Below, one piece after another: positions 8,908 through 18,217 of a stretch of 64,000 nucleotides of DNA. The stretch is from Paraburkholderia sp. D15 (GTDB lineage Bacteria; Pseudomonadota; Gammaproteobacteria; Burkholderiales; Burkholderiaceae), in contig NZ_CP110396.1 in assembly GCF_029910215.1 (NCBI RefSeq), forward strand, positions 186,001 through 250,000. The letters are read 5' to 3'. Made by a program: the position numbers and the translations under genes. Within the stretch, counting starts at the first letter, position 1, and every line of letters starts with the position of its first letter. The notes under the pieces are model-generated. The model had not been told where the DNA came from. It searched no databases and saw only the letters and a program-made list of their open reading frames with translations.

Positions 8908-9678
8908 ATGACCTATGCGTTCGATTTCAGCGGCTTCGGCCTCTACGCGGGCCTGCTCGCGCGCGGCGCGGCCGTCACGCTCGGGCTCACCGCCGTGTCC
9001 ACGGCGCTCGGCGGGGCGATCGGCATCGGCGGGGCGAGCATCGCGGCGGCGGGGCCGAAATGGGCGCGCTGGCTCGTCGCGAGTTACGTCGAGCTGATCC
9101 GCAATACGCCGTTCATCGTGCAGTTGTTCTTCGTGTTCTTCGGCTTGCCGAGCCTCGGCATTCACATCGACGAAATCCAGGCGGCGATTCTGGCGATGAG
9201 CGTCAATCTCGGCGCGTACGCGATCGAGATCGTGCGCGCCGGCATCGATTCGATTCCGCGCGGTCAGGTGCAGGCAGCGCAGGCGCTCGGTCTGCACGGA
9301 CGCCAGGTGTTCCGCTTCGTCGTGCTGCCGCAGGCGGTCGCCAATGTTTTTCCCGCGCTGCTCGGCCAGGTGCTGATCGTGATGCTTGGCTCGGCGGTGG
9401 TGTCGCAGATCTCCGTGCCCGATCTCACCTACGCGGCCAACTTCATCCAGTCGCGCAACTTCCGCTCGTTCGAGAGCTACGTGATCATCACCGTCACGTA
9501 TCTGGTGCTGTCGATCGTGTTGCGGCAACTGCTCAATCGTTTTGGGCGCGGTCTGTTCGCGGGCCGGGCCGCGCGCGGTAACGACAATAGCAGCAGCAAC
9601 AGCAGCGGCACCGCGCCGCGCAACTGGCGCAGCCGCCTGATGTGGCGCGGCGCCCGCACCCTGCCGACGGAGCGCTGA
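8908..9678 (+). CDS. amino-acid ABC transporter permease
   Basis: A 256-aa inner-membrane permease of the polar amino-acid (HisMQ-like) family. Features: an N-terminal hydrophobic segment, YVELIRNTPFIVQLFFVFFGLP (about 55-80), and the EAA loop that contacts the ATPase (QAAQALGLHGRQVFRFVVLPQAV, about 120-142). The C-terminal 35 residues are a low-complexity Asn/Ser-Arg tail (DNSSSNSSG), unusual for the family. It ends two bases before the next permease gene. Confidence 0.9.
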   Translation: MTYAFDFSGFGLYAGLLARGAAVTLGLTAVSTALGGAIGIGGASIAAAGPKWARWLVASYVELIRNTPFIVQLFFVFFGLPSLGIHIDEIQAAILAMSVNLGAYAIEIVRAGIDSIPRGQVQAAQALGLHGRQVFRFVVLPQAVANVFPALLGQVLIVMLGSAVVSQISVPDLTYAANFIQSRNFRSFESYVIITVTYLVLSIVLRQLLNRFGRGLFAGRAARGNDNSSSNSSGTAPRNWRSRLMWRGARTLPTER

Positions 9679-9680
9679 TC

Positions 9681-10337
9681 ATGGTCGAATTCACGCTGTG
9701 GGACATCGCCCGCAATCTGCTGCTCGCCGCGCGCTGGACGGTGCTGCTGTCGTTGATCGCGTTCGTCGGCGGCGGGATCGTCGGCTTGATCCTGCTCGCG
9801 ATGCGCGTGTCGCCGATCGCGTGGTTGCGGCGCATCGTCATCGTGTACGTCGAGGTATTTCAGGGCACGCCGTTGCTGATGCAACTGTTTCTCGCGTTCT
9901 TCGGTTTGCCGTTACTGGGCGTCGACGTATCGCCCTGGGTCGCGGCCACGGTCACGCTGACGCTCTACACGAGCGCGTATCTGGCCGACATCTGGCGCGG
10001 TTGCGTCGAAGCGGTGCCGCGCGGTCAATGGGCCGCGGGCGCGAGTCTCGGCATGACCTTCGGCCAGCAATTGCGCTATATCGTGTGGCCGCAGGCGTTG
10101 AAAATCGCGGTCGCGCCGACGGTCGGCTTTCTCGTGCAGGTCGTGAAAAGCACCGCGCTCGCGTCGATCATCGGCTTCACCGAATTGACCAAGACCGGCA
10201 CGATGATCACCAACGCCGCGTTCCGTCCGTTCCCGATCTACGGCATGGTCGCGATGATTTACTTCGCGATGTGTTTTCCGTTGACGTGGTATGCGCGCGT
10301 GCTGGAGAAGAGGCAGAAGGTGGGACAGCATCGCTAG
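9681..10337 (+). CDS. amino-acid ABC transporter permease
   Basis: A 218-aa partner permease of the same family: VYVEVFQGTPLLMQLFLAFFGLP (about 54-77) and an EAA loop (AAGASLGMTFGQQLRYIVWPQAL, about 111-133). It likely pairs with the upstream permease to form the membrane channel. No ATPase gene follows: a terminator comes 36 bases later, so the energising subunit must be encoded elsewhere. The ATG at 9681 follows the upstream stop directly. Confidence 0.9.
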   Translation: MVEFTLWDIARNLLLAARWTVLLSLIAFVGGGIVGLILLAMRVSPIAWLRRIVIVYVEVFQGTPLLMQLFLAFFGLPLLGVDVSPWVAATVTLTLYTSAYLADIWRGCVEAVPRGQWAAGASLGMTFGQQLRYIVWPQALKIAVAPTVGFLVQVVKSTALASIIGFTELTKTGTMITNAAFRPFPIYGMVAMIYFAMCFPLTWYARVLEKRQKVGQHR

Positions 10338-10372
10338 GCCGATTGAGCGCAACAAGGTCTCCAGCAGATAAG

Positions 10373-10407
10373 AAACGGCAACCGCACAGCGAACGCGGTT
10401 GCCGTTT
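10373..10407. terminator. bidirectional terminator between converging genes
   Basis: AAACGGCAACCGC and its complement GCGGTTGCCGTTT form a 13-bp stem with a 9-base loop. T-rich runs follow on both strands (TTTTCGTTT on plus, TTTCTTA on minus). It serves the permease operon and the cytochrome c operon. Confidence 0.85.
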
Positions 10408-10425
10408 TCGTTTCCCGGATCGACG

Positions 10426-11754
10426 CTATCTCGCCGCCTGCGTCGACTTGCGCAGCTTCGCGACCTCCGCCGCGCTCACCGACGGCGCGCCGTTATTCCA
10501 CCCGGCCCGCACGAAGCTCAGCACGTCGGCGATCTGCTGATCGCTGAGCACCGGCGCGTACTTCGGCATCGGATACGGTGCGGGAATGCCGCCGATCACC
10601 AGGTCCTCCGTGCCGTTCAGCGTCACGTTGATCAACGACGACGGGTCCGTCTCCAGCACGTTCGGATTGCCCGCGAGCGGCGCCAGCATCGGCGCGAAAC
10701 CGCGCCCGTCGACGCCGTGGCAATGCATGCAATACGCGGTGTACACGCGTGCGCCGGCATCGTTGGCGGGACGGTTCAGCGATACTTTCGTCGTTTGCGG
10801 ATCGTACGCGTACGGCGGCGCGCCGCTCCCGCCGGCGGCAGGCAGCGACTTCAGATACGTCGTCATCGCGGCGATGTCGGTATCGCTCATGCCCTGCGTG
10901 CTGTTGTTGATCACGCTCGTCATCGAACCGAACGCGGACGCGTGCCGGTTGGCGCCCGTCTTCAGGAACGCCTGCAGATCCTGATCGTTCCAGCGGCCCA
11001 GGCCGACGTTGTGCTCGCCGGTCAGATTCGCCGCGAACCAGCCGTCGAGCAGACCGCCGGTGAGAAACGCGCTGCCGCTTTCGTCGAGGGCTTTCTCCTG
11101 GAACGCGATGCCGCGCGGCGTATGGCACGATCCGCAGTGCCCGAGCCCCTGAATCAGATACGCGCCGCGATTCCACGCGACGTCCTTGCCCGGCTTGTCG
11201 CGATAGACACCCTTCTCCAGGAACACCATGTTCCAGAACTTCAGCGGCCAGCGCATGTTCAGCGGCCACGGAATGTCCGGCTCGCGATTGGCCTGCTGCA
11301 CCGGCGCGACGCCGCTCATGAAGTACGCGTACAGCGCCCTCATGTCGTCGTCGGCCACCTTCGCATACGACGGATACGGCATCGCCGGATACAGGTTGTG
11401 GCCGTCTTTCGCGACGCCTTCGCGCATCGCCCGCGCAAAGTCTTCCTCGGTGTAGGTGCCGATGCCGGTCTGCGCGTCGGGCGTGATGTTGGTGGTGTAG
11501 ATGCGACCCATCGGCGTGGTCATCGGCAGGCCGCCCGCGAACGGCTTGCCCTTCGGGGCCGTATGACAGGCGGTGCAGTCGCCGGCTTTCGCGAGATAGG
11601 CGCCGCGCTGGATCAGCGCCGTATCGGTGGATTGCGCGGTGGATTGCACGTTGGCGCCCGTTCCGGTTTGCGCCGCCGCCTGTCCGGATAGTTGCGCGTA
11701 CAACGGCAACGCGATGCACAACGCCGCGCCGACGCCCTTCAGTGTGTTCTTCAT
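10426..11754 (-). CDS. triheme cytochrome c subunit of a molybdenum dehydrogenase
   Basis: A 442-aa periplasmic protein with a Sec signal peptide (about 1-28) and three heme-binding CxxCH motifs: CTACH (60-64), CGSCH in the middle and CMHCH near residue 330. Met ligand candidates follow each. The layout is that of the cytochrome subunit of membrane-bound alcohol or aldehyde dehydrogenases. It would pass electrons from the molybdenum hydroxylase encoded just upstream to the quinone pool or an oxidase. It is third in the operon 14468 to 10426, 13 bases after the Mo subunit. The start is the ATG before the signal peptide. Confidence 0.9.
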   Translation of the reverse strand: MKNTLKGVGAALCIALPLYAQLSGQAAAQTGTGANVQSTAQSTDTALIQRGAYLAKAGDCTACHTAPKGKPFAGGLPMTTPMGRIYTTNITPDAQTGIGTYTEEDFARAMREGVAKDGHNLYPAMPYPSYAKVADDDMRALYAYFMSGVAPVQQANREPDIPWPLNMRWPLKFWNMVFLEKGVYRDKPGKDVAWNRGAYLIQGLGHCGSCHTPRGIAFQEKALDESGSAFLTGGLLDGWFAANLTGEHNVGLGRWNDQDLQAFLKTGANRHASAFGSMTSVINNSTQGMSDTDIAAMTTYLKSLPAAGGSGAPPYAYDPQTTKVSLNRPANDAGARVYTAYCMHCHGVDGRGFAPMLAPLAGNPNVLETDPSSLINVTLNGTEDLVIGGIPAPYPMPKYAPVLSDQQIADVLSFVRAGWNNGAPSVSAAEVAKLRKSTQAAR

Positions 11755-11767
11755 GATCGGGCTCCGG

Positions 11768-14011
11768 TTAGGCGGTACGCAGCTGGCTGCCGACCGGCAA
11801 TTGCCGCAGCCGCGTGCCCGTGGCCGCATAAATCGCGTTGGTCAGCGCGGGCGCGAGCGCGGCCGTGCCGGGTTCGCCGATGCCGCCGGGCGCCTCGCCG
11901 CTCTTCACGATATGCACCTCGATCGGTGGCGACTGATCGATGCGCAGCATCCGGTAGTCGGTGAAATTGTTCTGTTCGACGCGGCCGTTCTTGATGGTGA
12001 TCTCGCTGTACAGCGCCGCCGTGATACCGAACACGATGCCGCCCTGCACCTGCGCCTCGATCGTGTTCGGATTCACCACCATGCCGCAATCGACCGCGCA
12101 GACCACGCGCTTGACCGCGACGTCGCCCTGCTCCACCGCGACCTCCACCACGATCGCGAAGAAGCTGCCGAACGCATGCATGACCGACACGCCGCGCCCT
12201 TGCCCCTTCGGCAGCGCACCGCCCCAGCCCGCCGCCTGGGTCGCGACGTTGAGCACGTTCAGCGCGCGCGGCGTCTTGCCAAGCAGATCCTGGCGGTATT
12301 TGACCGGATCGATCTTCGCCTGCGCCGCGAGTTCGTCGATGAAGCTTTCCACCACGAACGTGCCGCGCGTCGGACCCACGCCGCGCCAGAACGCGGTGGG
12401 CACGGTGCGCGGTTCCTGGCGCACATAGTCGATCAACTGATTCGGCAGGTCGTACGGCAGATCGGCGGCCACTTCCACCGCGTCCGGGTCGATGCCGTTC
12501 TTGAACGCAGGCGGCGCGAACCGCGCGATCACCGACGACCCGACGATCCGGTGCTGCCACGCGACCGGCTTGCCGTTCGCATCGAGACCCGCCGAAATCT
12601 TGTCGTAGTAGTACGGCCGGTACATGTCGTGCTGGATGTCTTCCTCGCGCGTCCACGTGACCTTGACCGGCGTCGACAGTTGTCTGGCCACTTTGACCGC
12701 CTGGGTGACCATGTCGAACTCCAGCCGCCGGCCGAAGCCACCGCCGATCAGATGGTTGTGCACGACGATGCTGTCGGCCGGCAATCCGGTGACCGCGACC
12801 GCGGCATCCACCACACGGGTCGGCACCTGCGAGCCGAGCCAGATGTCGCAACCGTCGGGCCGCACGTGCACCGTGCAGTTGACCGGCTCCATGGTGGCGT
12901 GCGCGAGGAACGGCTGCTGATAGACCGCGTCGACGCGCGTCTTCGCGTTGGCGAACGCGTTGCCGACGTCGCCGTCCTTGCGCGCCACCGCGCCGTTGCG
13001 CTGCGCCGCCGAGGTGAGATCGGCGACGATCTGCTGCATCGACAGCGAACTGCCCGTGCCTTCGTTCCACTGGATGACGAGCGCCTGCACGCCGCGCTTC
13101 GCGGCCCATGTGTGGTCGCCGATCACGGCAACCGCGTTGTCGATCTTCACCACCTGGCGCACGCCGGGAATCTTCTTCGCGTTGCTGTCGTCGACGCTCG
13201 CGAGCGTGCCGCCGAACACCGGGCAATTGGCGATCGCCGCGTAGACCATGTCGGGCACGCGCACGTCGAGACCGAACATCGCGGTGCCGTCCACTTTCTC
13301 CGGCGAATCGAGCCGCTTCTGCGGCGTGCCGATCAGCTTGAAATCCTTCGGCTGTTTCAACGGGACGTTCTGCGGCGCGGGCAGTTTAGCGGCGGACTCC
13401 ACCAGCTGACCGTAACCGATGCTGCGTTTGCTGGCCTCGTGAATCACCTGCCCGTTCGCCGCATGACAGCTCGCCGGATCGACCTGCCATTGCTGCGCGG
13501 CGGCAGTCGTCAGCAGCACGCGTGCGCTCGCGCCCGCGCGGCGCATCGGCTCCCACGCATAGCGGATCGACGTCGAGCCGCCGGTCAGCTGACCGCCGAG
13601 CAATGGGTCCATGAAGAGCTTTTCGTTCGGCGGCGCGTGATCGACCGTGACCGAATCGAGCGGCACTTCGAGTTCTTCCGCGATCAGCATCGGAATCGAC
13701 GTATAGACGCCCTGGCCCATCTCGACCTTGGGGATCACCAGCGTGACCTTGCCGGTCGTGTCGATCTGGACGAACGCGTTCGGCGCGAATACGCCGCTTT
13801 GCGGGGTTTCGATCCCGTCGCCGCCCACCACCGAGGCGCCCGCCTTCCGGTCCTGGCTGGCGGCCGGCAGACTGAAGCCGAGCAGCAGGCCGCCGCCGGC
13901 CGCCGCGCCGACGGTCACGCCGAATTTCAGAAAGGCGCGCCGCGATACGCGTGCCGCTCCCGCCTTCGGCAACGGCGCGCCGTTGCCTGCATCGAGCAGT
14001 CCCTGGGACAT
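11768..14011 (-). CDS. molybdopterin-binding subunit, aldehyde oxidase/isoquinoline oxidoreductase type
   Basis: A 747-aa large subunit of the xanthine oxidase family. A twin-arginine signal (SRRAFLKFG, residues 23-31) shows export through Tat as a folded enzyme. Family features: VEMGQGVYTSIPMLIAEEL (cofactor binding, about 95-115), GGGFGRRLEFD, and the active-site Glu in GGIGEPGTAAL (about residue 711). The organisation (two Mo domains after a Tat signal, no FAD subunit, cytochrome partner) matches IorB-type periplasmic dehydrogenases of aldehydes or N-heterocycles. The substrate cannot be read from the sequence. Confidence 0.9.
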   Translation of the reverse strand: MSQGLLDAGNGAPLPKAGAARVSRRAFLKFGVTVGAAAGGGLLLGFSLPAASQDRKAGASVVGGDGIETPQSGVFAPNAFVQIDTTGKVTLVIPKVEMGQGVYTSIPMLIAEELEVPLDSVTVDHAPPNEKLFMDPLLGGQLTGGSTSIRYAWEPMRRAGASARVLLTTAAAQQWQVDPASCHAANGQVIHEASKRSIGYGQLVESAAKLPAPQNVPLKQPKDFKLIGTPQKRLDSPEKVDGTAMFGLDVRVPDMVYAAIANCPVFGGTLASVDDSNAKKIPGVRQVVKIDNAVAVIGDHTWAAKRGVQALVIQWNEGTGSSLSMQQIVADLTSAAQRNGAVARKDGDVGNAFANAKTRVDAVYQQPFLAHATMEPVNCTVHVRPDGCDIWLGSQVPTRVVDAAVAVTGLPADSIVVHNHLIGGGFGRRLEFDMVTQAVKVARQLSTPVKVTWTREEDIQHDMYRPYYYDKISAGLDANGKPVAWQHRIVGSSVIARFAPPAFKNGIDPDAVEVAADLPYDLPNQLIDYVRQEPRTVPTAFWRGVGPTRGTFVVESFIDELAAQAKIDPVKYRQDLLGKTPRALNVLNVATQAAGWGGALPKGQGRGVSVMHAFGSFFAIVVEVAVEQGDVAVKRVVCAVDCGMVVNPNTIEAQVQGGIVFGITAALYSEITIKNGRVEQNNFTDYRMLRIDQSPPIEVHIVKSGEAPGGIGEPGTAALAPALTNAIYAATGTRLRQLPVGSQLRTA

Positions 14012-14012
14012 G

Positions 14013-14468
14013 TCAGGCTCCCTTCGCGGCTTGCTTGATCGCCGCGCGGATGCGGTTGTATGTCCCGCAGCGGCAGATGTTGCCGGCCATCGCGGCGTCG
14101 ATGTCGGCGTCGGTGGGATTGGGGTTGCTCGCGAGCAGCGAGGCCGCCGACATCACCTGCCCGGACTGGCAGTAGCCGCACTGCACCACGTCGAGCTGCC
14201 GCCACGCCTGCTGCACTTTCTGCCCGGCAGGCGTCGTGCCCACCGCTTCGATCGTGGTGATCTTGCGCTCGCCGACCGCGGCGGCCGGCAGCACGCAGGA
14301 GCGCACCGCGACGCCGTCGAGATGCACGGTGCAGGCGCCGCATTGCGCGATGCCGCAACCGAACTTGGTGCCCGTCAAGCCGACGAGATCGCGCAGCACC
14401 CACAACAGGGGCATGTCGGGCGGGGCATCGACGGTATGCGACTGGCCGTTGATATTCAGGGTTGTCAT
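14013..14468 (-). CDS. [2Fe-2S] subunit of the molybdenum dehydrogenase
   Basis: A 151-aa small subunit with two [2Fe-2S] clusters. The plant-type ferredoxin site [16 protein letters not shown]...SC is N-terminal; the helical domain carries CGYCQSGQV and CRCGTY. It transfers electrons from the Mo site to the cytochrome. It has no signal peptide and so is expected to be exported with the Tat-bearing large subunit. It is first in the operon, one base before the large-subunit gene. The start at 14468 gives the usual family N-terminus (MTTLNINGQ); the frame is open 96 bases further upstream. Confidence 0.92.
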   Translation of the reverse strand: MTTLNINGQSHTVDAPPDMPLLWVLRDLVGLTGTKFGCGIAQCGACTVHLDGVAVRSCVLPAAAVGERKITTIEAVGTTPAGQKVQQAWRQLDVVQCGYCQSGQVMSAASLLASNPNPTDADIDAAMAGNICRCGTYNRIRAAIKQAAKGA

Positions 14469-14838
14469 GAGCGGCTCCGGGTGGGGTTTGTTGTCGATGA
14501 AGCTGTTTAGACAGAGACGTCGAACCAAATCACTGAGACCGGCCGCCTTTATTCGATCAGCCAAACTAATACGCGTGGCGGCTCACGTTCAGTTCAAACA
14601 GGCATTCGATGCATGGCGCGAACGCGCCGGGGAAGATCGGCAAATTGTAGTCGCGCATAAACAATTGCGCAGCGTGGCCGCGCGGCGAGGCGAGGTCGCG
14701 CGAGGCGACGCGACGGGCCGAAGCGATTTTGTTAGGATGGGTTGGCGCGATTCGACGGCCTGCATCGGCCGGTTTTCATTCGATCCGACCTCACGCATGC
14801 CGGAGCGTTTCCGGCCGACCATCCGAAGGAGCCGCACG
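14469..14838. other. intergenic gap between divergent genes
   Basis: Holds the promoters of the molybdenum dehydrogenase operon (minus) and the unknown gene at 14839 (plus). A GC-rich patch of GCGAGGCGA-like words lies at 14680-14715. I see no clear operator, RNA gene or terminator. Confidence 0.4.
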
Positions 14839-15237
14839 ATGAACGATCAGCAATGCACGCAAATCCTCTCGGAGATTCGCAAACCGCTTCTGTCGCTGCA
14901 CAAGGCGATTCTCGATCACGAGCGCGCGGCGTATGAAAAGGAATTCGGTCCGGTGACGCCGGCGGCGTTCCTGCAAGTGCTCATCAACGGGTCGGGGTTT
15001 CGCTGGCTCGCGCCGCTGTCGACGGTGATCGCGAGCGTCGACGAAATTCTCGACGACAAGGAAGCGGATGCCGCCGACCGTCTCGGCGCGTATGAAGCGG
15101 TGACGGGCCTGTTTTCGCCCGATCAGCCCAACAATGTTTTTCTGCCGCGCTATCTGCCGTTGCTGCAGGCCGATCCCGCGATCCTGCATCTGCATGGGCA
15201 GGTATCGCAGGTGTTGCGTGGCGTGGCGGAGAAGTAG
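14839..15237 (+). CDS. conserved hypothetical protein, 132 aa
   Basis: Not recognised. It appears mainly alpha-helical, soluble and without a signal peptide. GAAGGAG seven bases before the ATG fixes the start, although the frame is open much further upstream. An N-terminal helix (ILSEIRKPLLSLHKAILDHERAAYEKEFG) is followed by a hydrophobic core segment (AAFLQVLINGSGFRWLAPLSTVIASVDEIL) and a C-terminal part with LLQADPAILHLHGQVSQVL. It stands alone, convergent with the NlpD-like gene. Confidence 0.7.
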   Translation: MNDQQCTQILSEIRKPLLSLHKAILDHERAAYEKEFGPVTPAAFLQVLINGSGFRWLAPLSTVIASVDEILDDKEADAADRLGAYEAVTGLFSPDQPNNVFLPRYLPLLQADPAILHLHGQVSQVLRGVAEK

Positions 15238-15312
15238 CGGCGGCGCCCGGCTGCGGCTTGAGCGTTTTTTGAGCGCTACTTAAGCGCTAGCCAAGCACCA
15301 CTCAAACGCCGC

Positions 15313-16341
15313 TTAACCGCGGCCTTGCGGCAGATAAGGCATCGGGTCGATCGGCTTGCCGTCGCGGCGAAGCTCGAAACCGACGGACACACGCGAGTTG
15401 TTCTCGTCGCCCATCTCGGCGATCTGCTGCCCCTGGCGAACGATATCGCCGGTTTTGACGAGCAGCCGGCGGTTATGCGAGTACGCGGTCAGGAAGTCCT
15501 TGTTGTGCTGGACGATGATCAGACTGCCGTAGCTGTTCAAGCCGGTCCCGGCGTACATCACCTTGCCGTCGGCGGCGGCCCGCACCGGATCGCCCGGCTT
15601 GCCGCCGATTTCGATGCCGCGCGTCTCGCCCGCCTGGAATCCCTCGACGACACGACCGCCCGCCGGCCACGCCAGCGCGACGCCGTTCGCGTGCCGCGAG
15701 GTTTCCTGCATCACTTCGCGGGCCACGGCAGGGCTCGGCGCAGGTGCGGAAGTGTTGGGTTGCGCGGTACTGGCCGCGGATGCGGACGCGGAGGCATTCG
15801 TCGAAGCATTCGTGCAGGCAGTCGCGCCGCCGGCCTGCTGCGAGGCGGCCGCAACGGATGCTGTCGACGCCGTCGCGGTCTTCGAAGCAGCCGCAGCGGC
15901 GGCCGCCGTGGCATTCGCCGCATTCGCCGCGCGCACCGTTTCCGGCGACGCGACGTGCACCACCTGCCCCAGTTTCAATCGCGACTTCGCCGTCAACCCG
16001 TCGTTCCACGCCTGCAACTGCCTGACGCTCACATGATGACGCTGCGCAATACGCGCGAGCGTATCGCCGTGCTTCACGCGATACACCAGCGGCGGCGATT
16101 TCTTCAGCGACGTATGGGGATTTTTGCCGGGATTGGCGGCGACTTTCAGTTGCGCGCACGCAGCCGCGCTCGCCGATGCATCCGGCGCATTCGCGGCCGG
16201 CACGGCGGAGGCCGTGGCATCCGTCGCCGCGCCTGTCTGTGCGTTCTGCTGCCCGACGTTCGCGCAACCGCCGACGGCCAATGCGACCCACACGCCGGCC
16301 AGGCTGGCCTTGATCGTTCTGTCGAAACGCTTTTCCATCAT
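15313..16341 (-). CDS. NlpD-like lipoprotein with LysM and degenerate M23/LytM domain
   Basis: A 342-aa outer-membrane-type lipoprotein: the signal peptide ends in a lipobox (AVGGC, Cys at about 26). A LysM peptidoglycan-binding domain (YRVKHGDTLARIAQRHHVS...LGQVVHV, about 86-130), an Ala/Ser/Thr-rich linker and a C-terminal LytM domain (about 225-340) follow. The metal ligands of active M23 enzymes are missing: the HxGxD site reads RGIEIGG and the HxH site reads SVGFELR. It is therefore probably a non-catalytic activator of amidases, as NlpD and EnvC are. It is a single gene, not next to rpoS where nlpD often lies. Confidence 0.85.
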   Translation of the reverse strand: MMEKRFDRTIKASLAGVWVALAVGGCANVGQQNAQTGAATDATASAVPAANAPDASASAAACAQLKVAANPGKNPHTSLKKSPPLVYRVKHGDTLARIAQRHHVSVRQLQAWNDGLTAKSRLKLGQVVHVASPETVRAANAANATAAAAAAASKTATASTASVAAASQQAGGATACTNASTNASASASAASTAQPNTSAPAPSPAVAREVMQETSRHANGVALAWPAGGRVVEGFQAGETRGIEIGGKPGDPVRAAADGKVMYAGTGLNSYGSLIIVQHNKDFLTAYSHNRRLLVKTGDIVRQGQQIAEMGDENNSRVSVGFELRRDGKPIDPMPYLPQGRG

Positions 16342-16924
16342 GTCCGACTCCTGCCTTGTTCAAGGGCGGACCGGATGCACGCCTGTCGCGTGCGATGCGC
16401 GCGTTGCCACGCCGCGCGGCCTGTCTTCGCGACACGGCGAGGCCGTCTCGTGCGGCGCTCATCCGGGTCCTGCCGATCGATCCGCCCTGCCGCCGGCACC
16501 GGATGCCCGCAGGCATCGACACAGCGCCTCTCTCGCGAAAAGGGCCGGACCTCGATAAAAATTCCAGCGGAATTGTAAAGTGCGTCTTGAAGAAAACGCT
16601 CCGCTCCAAACAAACTGATACAAACCTTACCCGCCGTGTTGCGGAGAACGTTGCGCCCGCAACGGGTGTTCAACGCAAAACGCGGAGTCGGCGCGAAGCC
16701 GGCATGCGGTCGGTAACGTTTGCTATAACGGCATGGGATCGGAGAACTTGAATCGTTTTCGTCATGGGACGGCGAGCGCATCGGCGACCGGCGAAAACGG
16801 CAGGCAATAAAAAAACCGGTGTCTGCTTGAGAACAGACACCGGTTTCTTTTCATCGCGTCGTCGCTGACGCATTTCGGTTCAACGCACGAGCGCGTTCAG
16901 CGCAATACGTTCAGCGCAATGCGC
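16342..16924. other. intergenic region with a terminator
   Basis: Upstream region of the NlpD-like gene and downstream region of the second molybdenum dehydrogenase operon. It holds the terminator at 16813-16846 and a lower-GC stretch at 16555-16640 (TAAAAATTCC, TGTAAAG) that probably contains the NlpD-like promoter. No gene with a ribosome binding site was found. Confidence 0.5.
16813..16846 (-). terminator. rho-independent terminator of the second molybdenum dehydrogenase operon
   Basis: AAACCGGTGTCTG and CAGACACCGGTTT form a perfect 13-bp stem with an 8-base loop. On the minus strand the stem runs straight into a T tract. The plus side also has TTTCTTTT, so it may work both ways. Confidence 0.9.
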
Positions 16925-18217
16925 TCAACGCAGCGCCTTGACCGCATCGGCGGTGACGTCGGCATGCTGGCCGCCGTACGTCGCGCGCAGATAGTTCGCG
17001 AGTTGCGCCGCGTCCTCGTCGCTCAGTTGCTTCGCGAAGCCCGGCATCTCCTGCATCCGTTCGAGGCCCGGGAAATCCTGCGCGGCGAGACCGTCCAGCA
17101 TCGCGACGAGCAGGTTGTGCGGATCGCTCTGACGCAGCGTCGAGTTCGCGCGCATCGGCACCGCGACGTGCGGCTTGCCTTCGCCGTTGATGCCGTGACA
17201 GCCGGCGCACACGGCGAGATACACGTTGCGGCCCGCTTCGAGCTGCGCGGCATCGGCCGACACCGACTGCACCGGCTGCGGCGCCGGCGGCTGCACGCCG
17301 AGCAGATACGTCGACATCGCGCGCAGATCGTCGTGCGTCATGTACTGGCTGCTCAGATGCACGACCGGATACATCTCGCCGAACGCCGAGCCTTGCGGCG
17401 CGATGCCCGTCGCGAAGAACGTCTGCAGATCGGCGGCGTTCCAGCCGCGCGCGGCGAGACCCTGCGGCGTGATGTCCGGCGCGGCGATGCGGCCGAGCGC
17501 GGCGCCCTCCAGCGGTTTCGCGCCGTCGAGCTGACCGGTCTTCGCGCGCGGCGTGTGGCATTCGGCGCAATGGCCGAGCGCGCCCGCCAGATAGCGGCCG
17601 CGATACCAGTCCGCCGCCGCTTCAGCCGAGGTGCCCGCGGGCGGCGTGCTCGACGCGTCCGGCAAGCTGTCCTTCAGAAACACCCAGTTCCAGAAACGCA
17701 CGCCGAAACGCATGTTGAACGGGAACGACAGCTCGGGCGCGTGGTTCGGCACCGCCGCCGGCTTCTGCGCCATCAGATACGCGTAGATCGCATCGCTATC
17801 CGCGCGCGAGAGCTGACGGTACGACGTATAGGGCATCGCCGGGTACAGATGCTTGTCCGGCGTCACGCCGTCGTGCAGCGCCTTGTACAGATCGTCCGCG
17901 CTCCAGTTGCCGATGCCGTGTTCCTTGTCCGGCGTGATGTTGGTGCCGTAGAAGGTGCCGAACGGCGATGCGAGCTTCACGCCGCCGGCGAAACGTGCGC
18001 CGTCCGCCGTGGTGTGGCAGGCCGCGCAGTCGGCGGCTTTCACGAGGTAGCGGCCGCGCGCGAGCGGATCGGCGGCGGTGGATTGCGGGCCGGCCGCCGC
18101 GGCGGCGGCAATCGCCGACGCGGACAGGTCCTCGTGCTTGCCGCACGCGCTCAGCGCGAACGCGGCGCCGAGCAGCAGCAGCGCGTGACGCAAGGTGGTG
18201 GTGGGTCGGCGCATCAT
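16925..18217 (-). CDS. triheme cytochrome c lipoprotein of the second molybdenum dehydrogenase
   Basis: A 430-aa periplasmic cytochrome. It has a lipoprotein signal (LLGAAFALSACG, Cys at about 25) and three CxxCH sites: CAACH (about 65), CAECH (middle) and CAGCH (about 325). It shares layout with the cytochrome at 10426 (DITP/NITPD motifs after hemes, YPAMPYTSY), so the two operons are paralogous in this subunit. It anchors to the membrane by lipid and would accept electrons from the Fe-S subunit. Its first codon overlaps the stop of the Fe-S gene as ATGA; AAGGGG upstream is the ribosome binding site. A second ATG directly follows the first. Confidence 0.9.
   Translation of the reverse strand: MMRRPTTTLRHALLLLGAAFALSACGKHEDLSASAIAAAAAAGPQSTAADPLARGRYLVKAADCAACHTTADGARFAGGVKLASPFGTFYGTNITPDKEHGIGNWSADDLYKALHDGVTPDKHLYPAMPYTSYRQLSRADSDAIYAYLMAQKPAAVPNHAPELSFPFNMRFGVRFWNWVFLKDSLPDASSTPPAGTSAEAAADWYRGRYLAGALGHCAECHTPRAKTGQLDGAKPLEGAALGRIAAPDITPQGLAARGWNAADLQTFFATGIAPQGSAFGEMYPVVHLSSQYMTHDDLRAMSTYLLGVQPPAPQPVQSVSADAAQLEAGRNVYLAVCAGCHGINGEGKPHVAVPMRANSTLRQSDPHNLLVAMLDGLAAQDFPGLERMQEMPGFAKQLSDEDAAQLANYLRATYGGQHADVTADAVKALR

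Noticed and set aside
8894..8911. five-codon frame MSATP overlapping the permease start
   Set aside because: It could be a coupling leader, but it is too short to support and lacks a clear ribosome binding site.
11627..14038. 803-codon plus-strand open frame antisense to the molybdenum large subunit gene
   Set aside because: It is a GC-skew shadow of the real minus-strand gene: Arg/His-rich, no family motif, no ribosome binding site.
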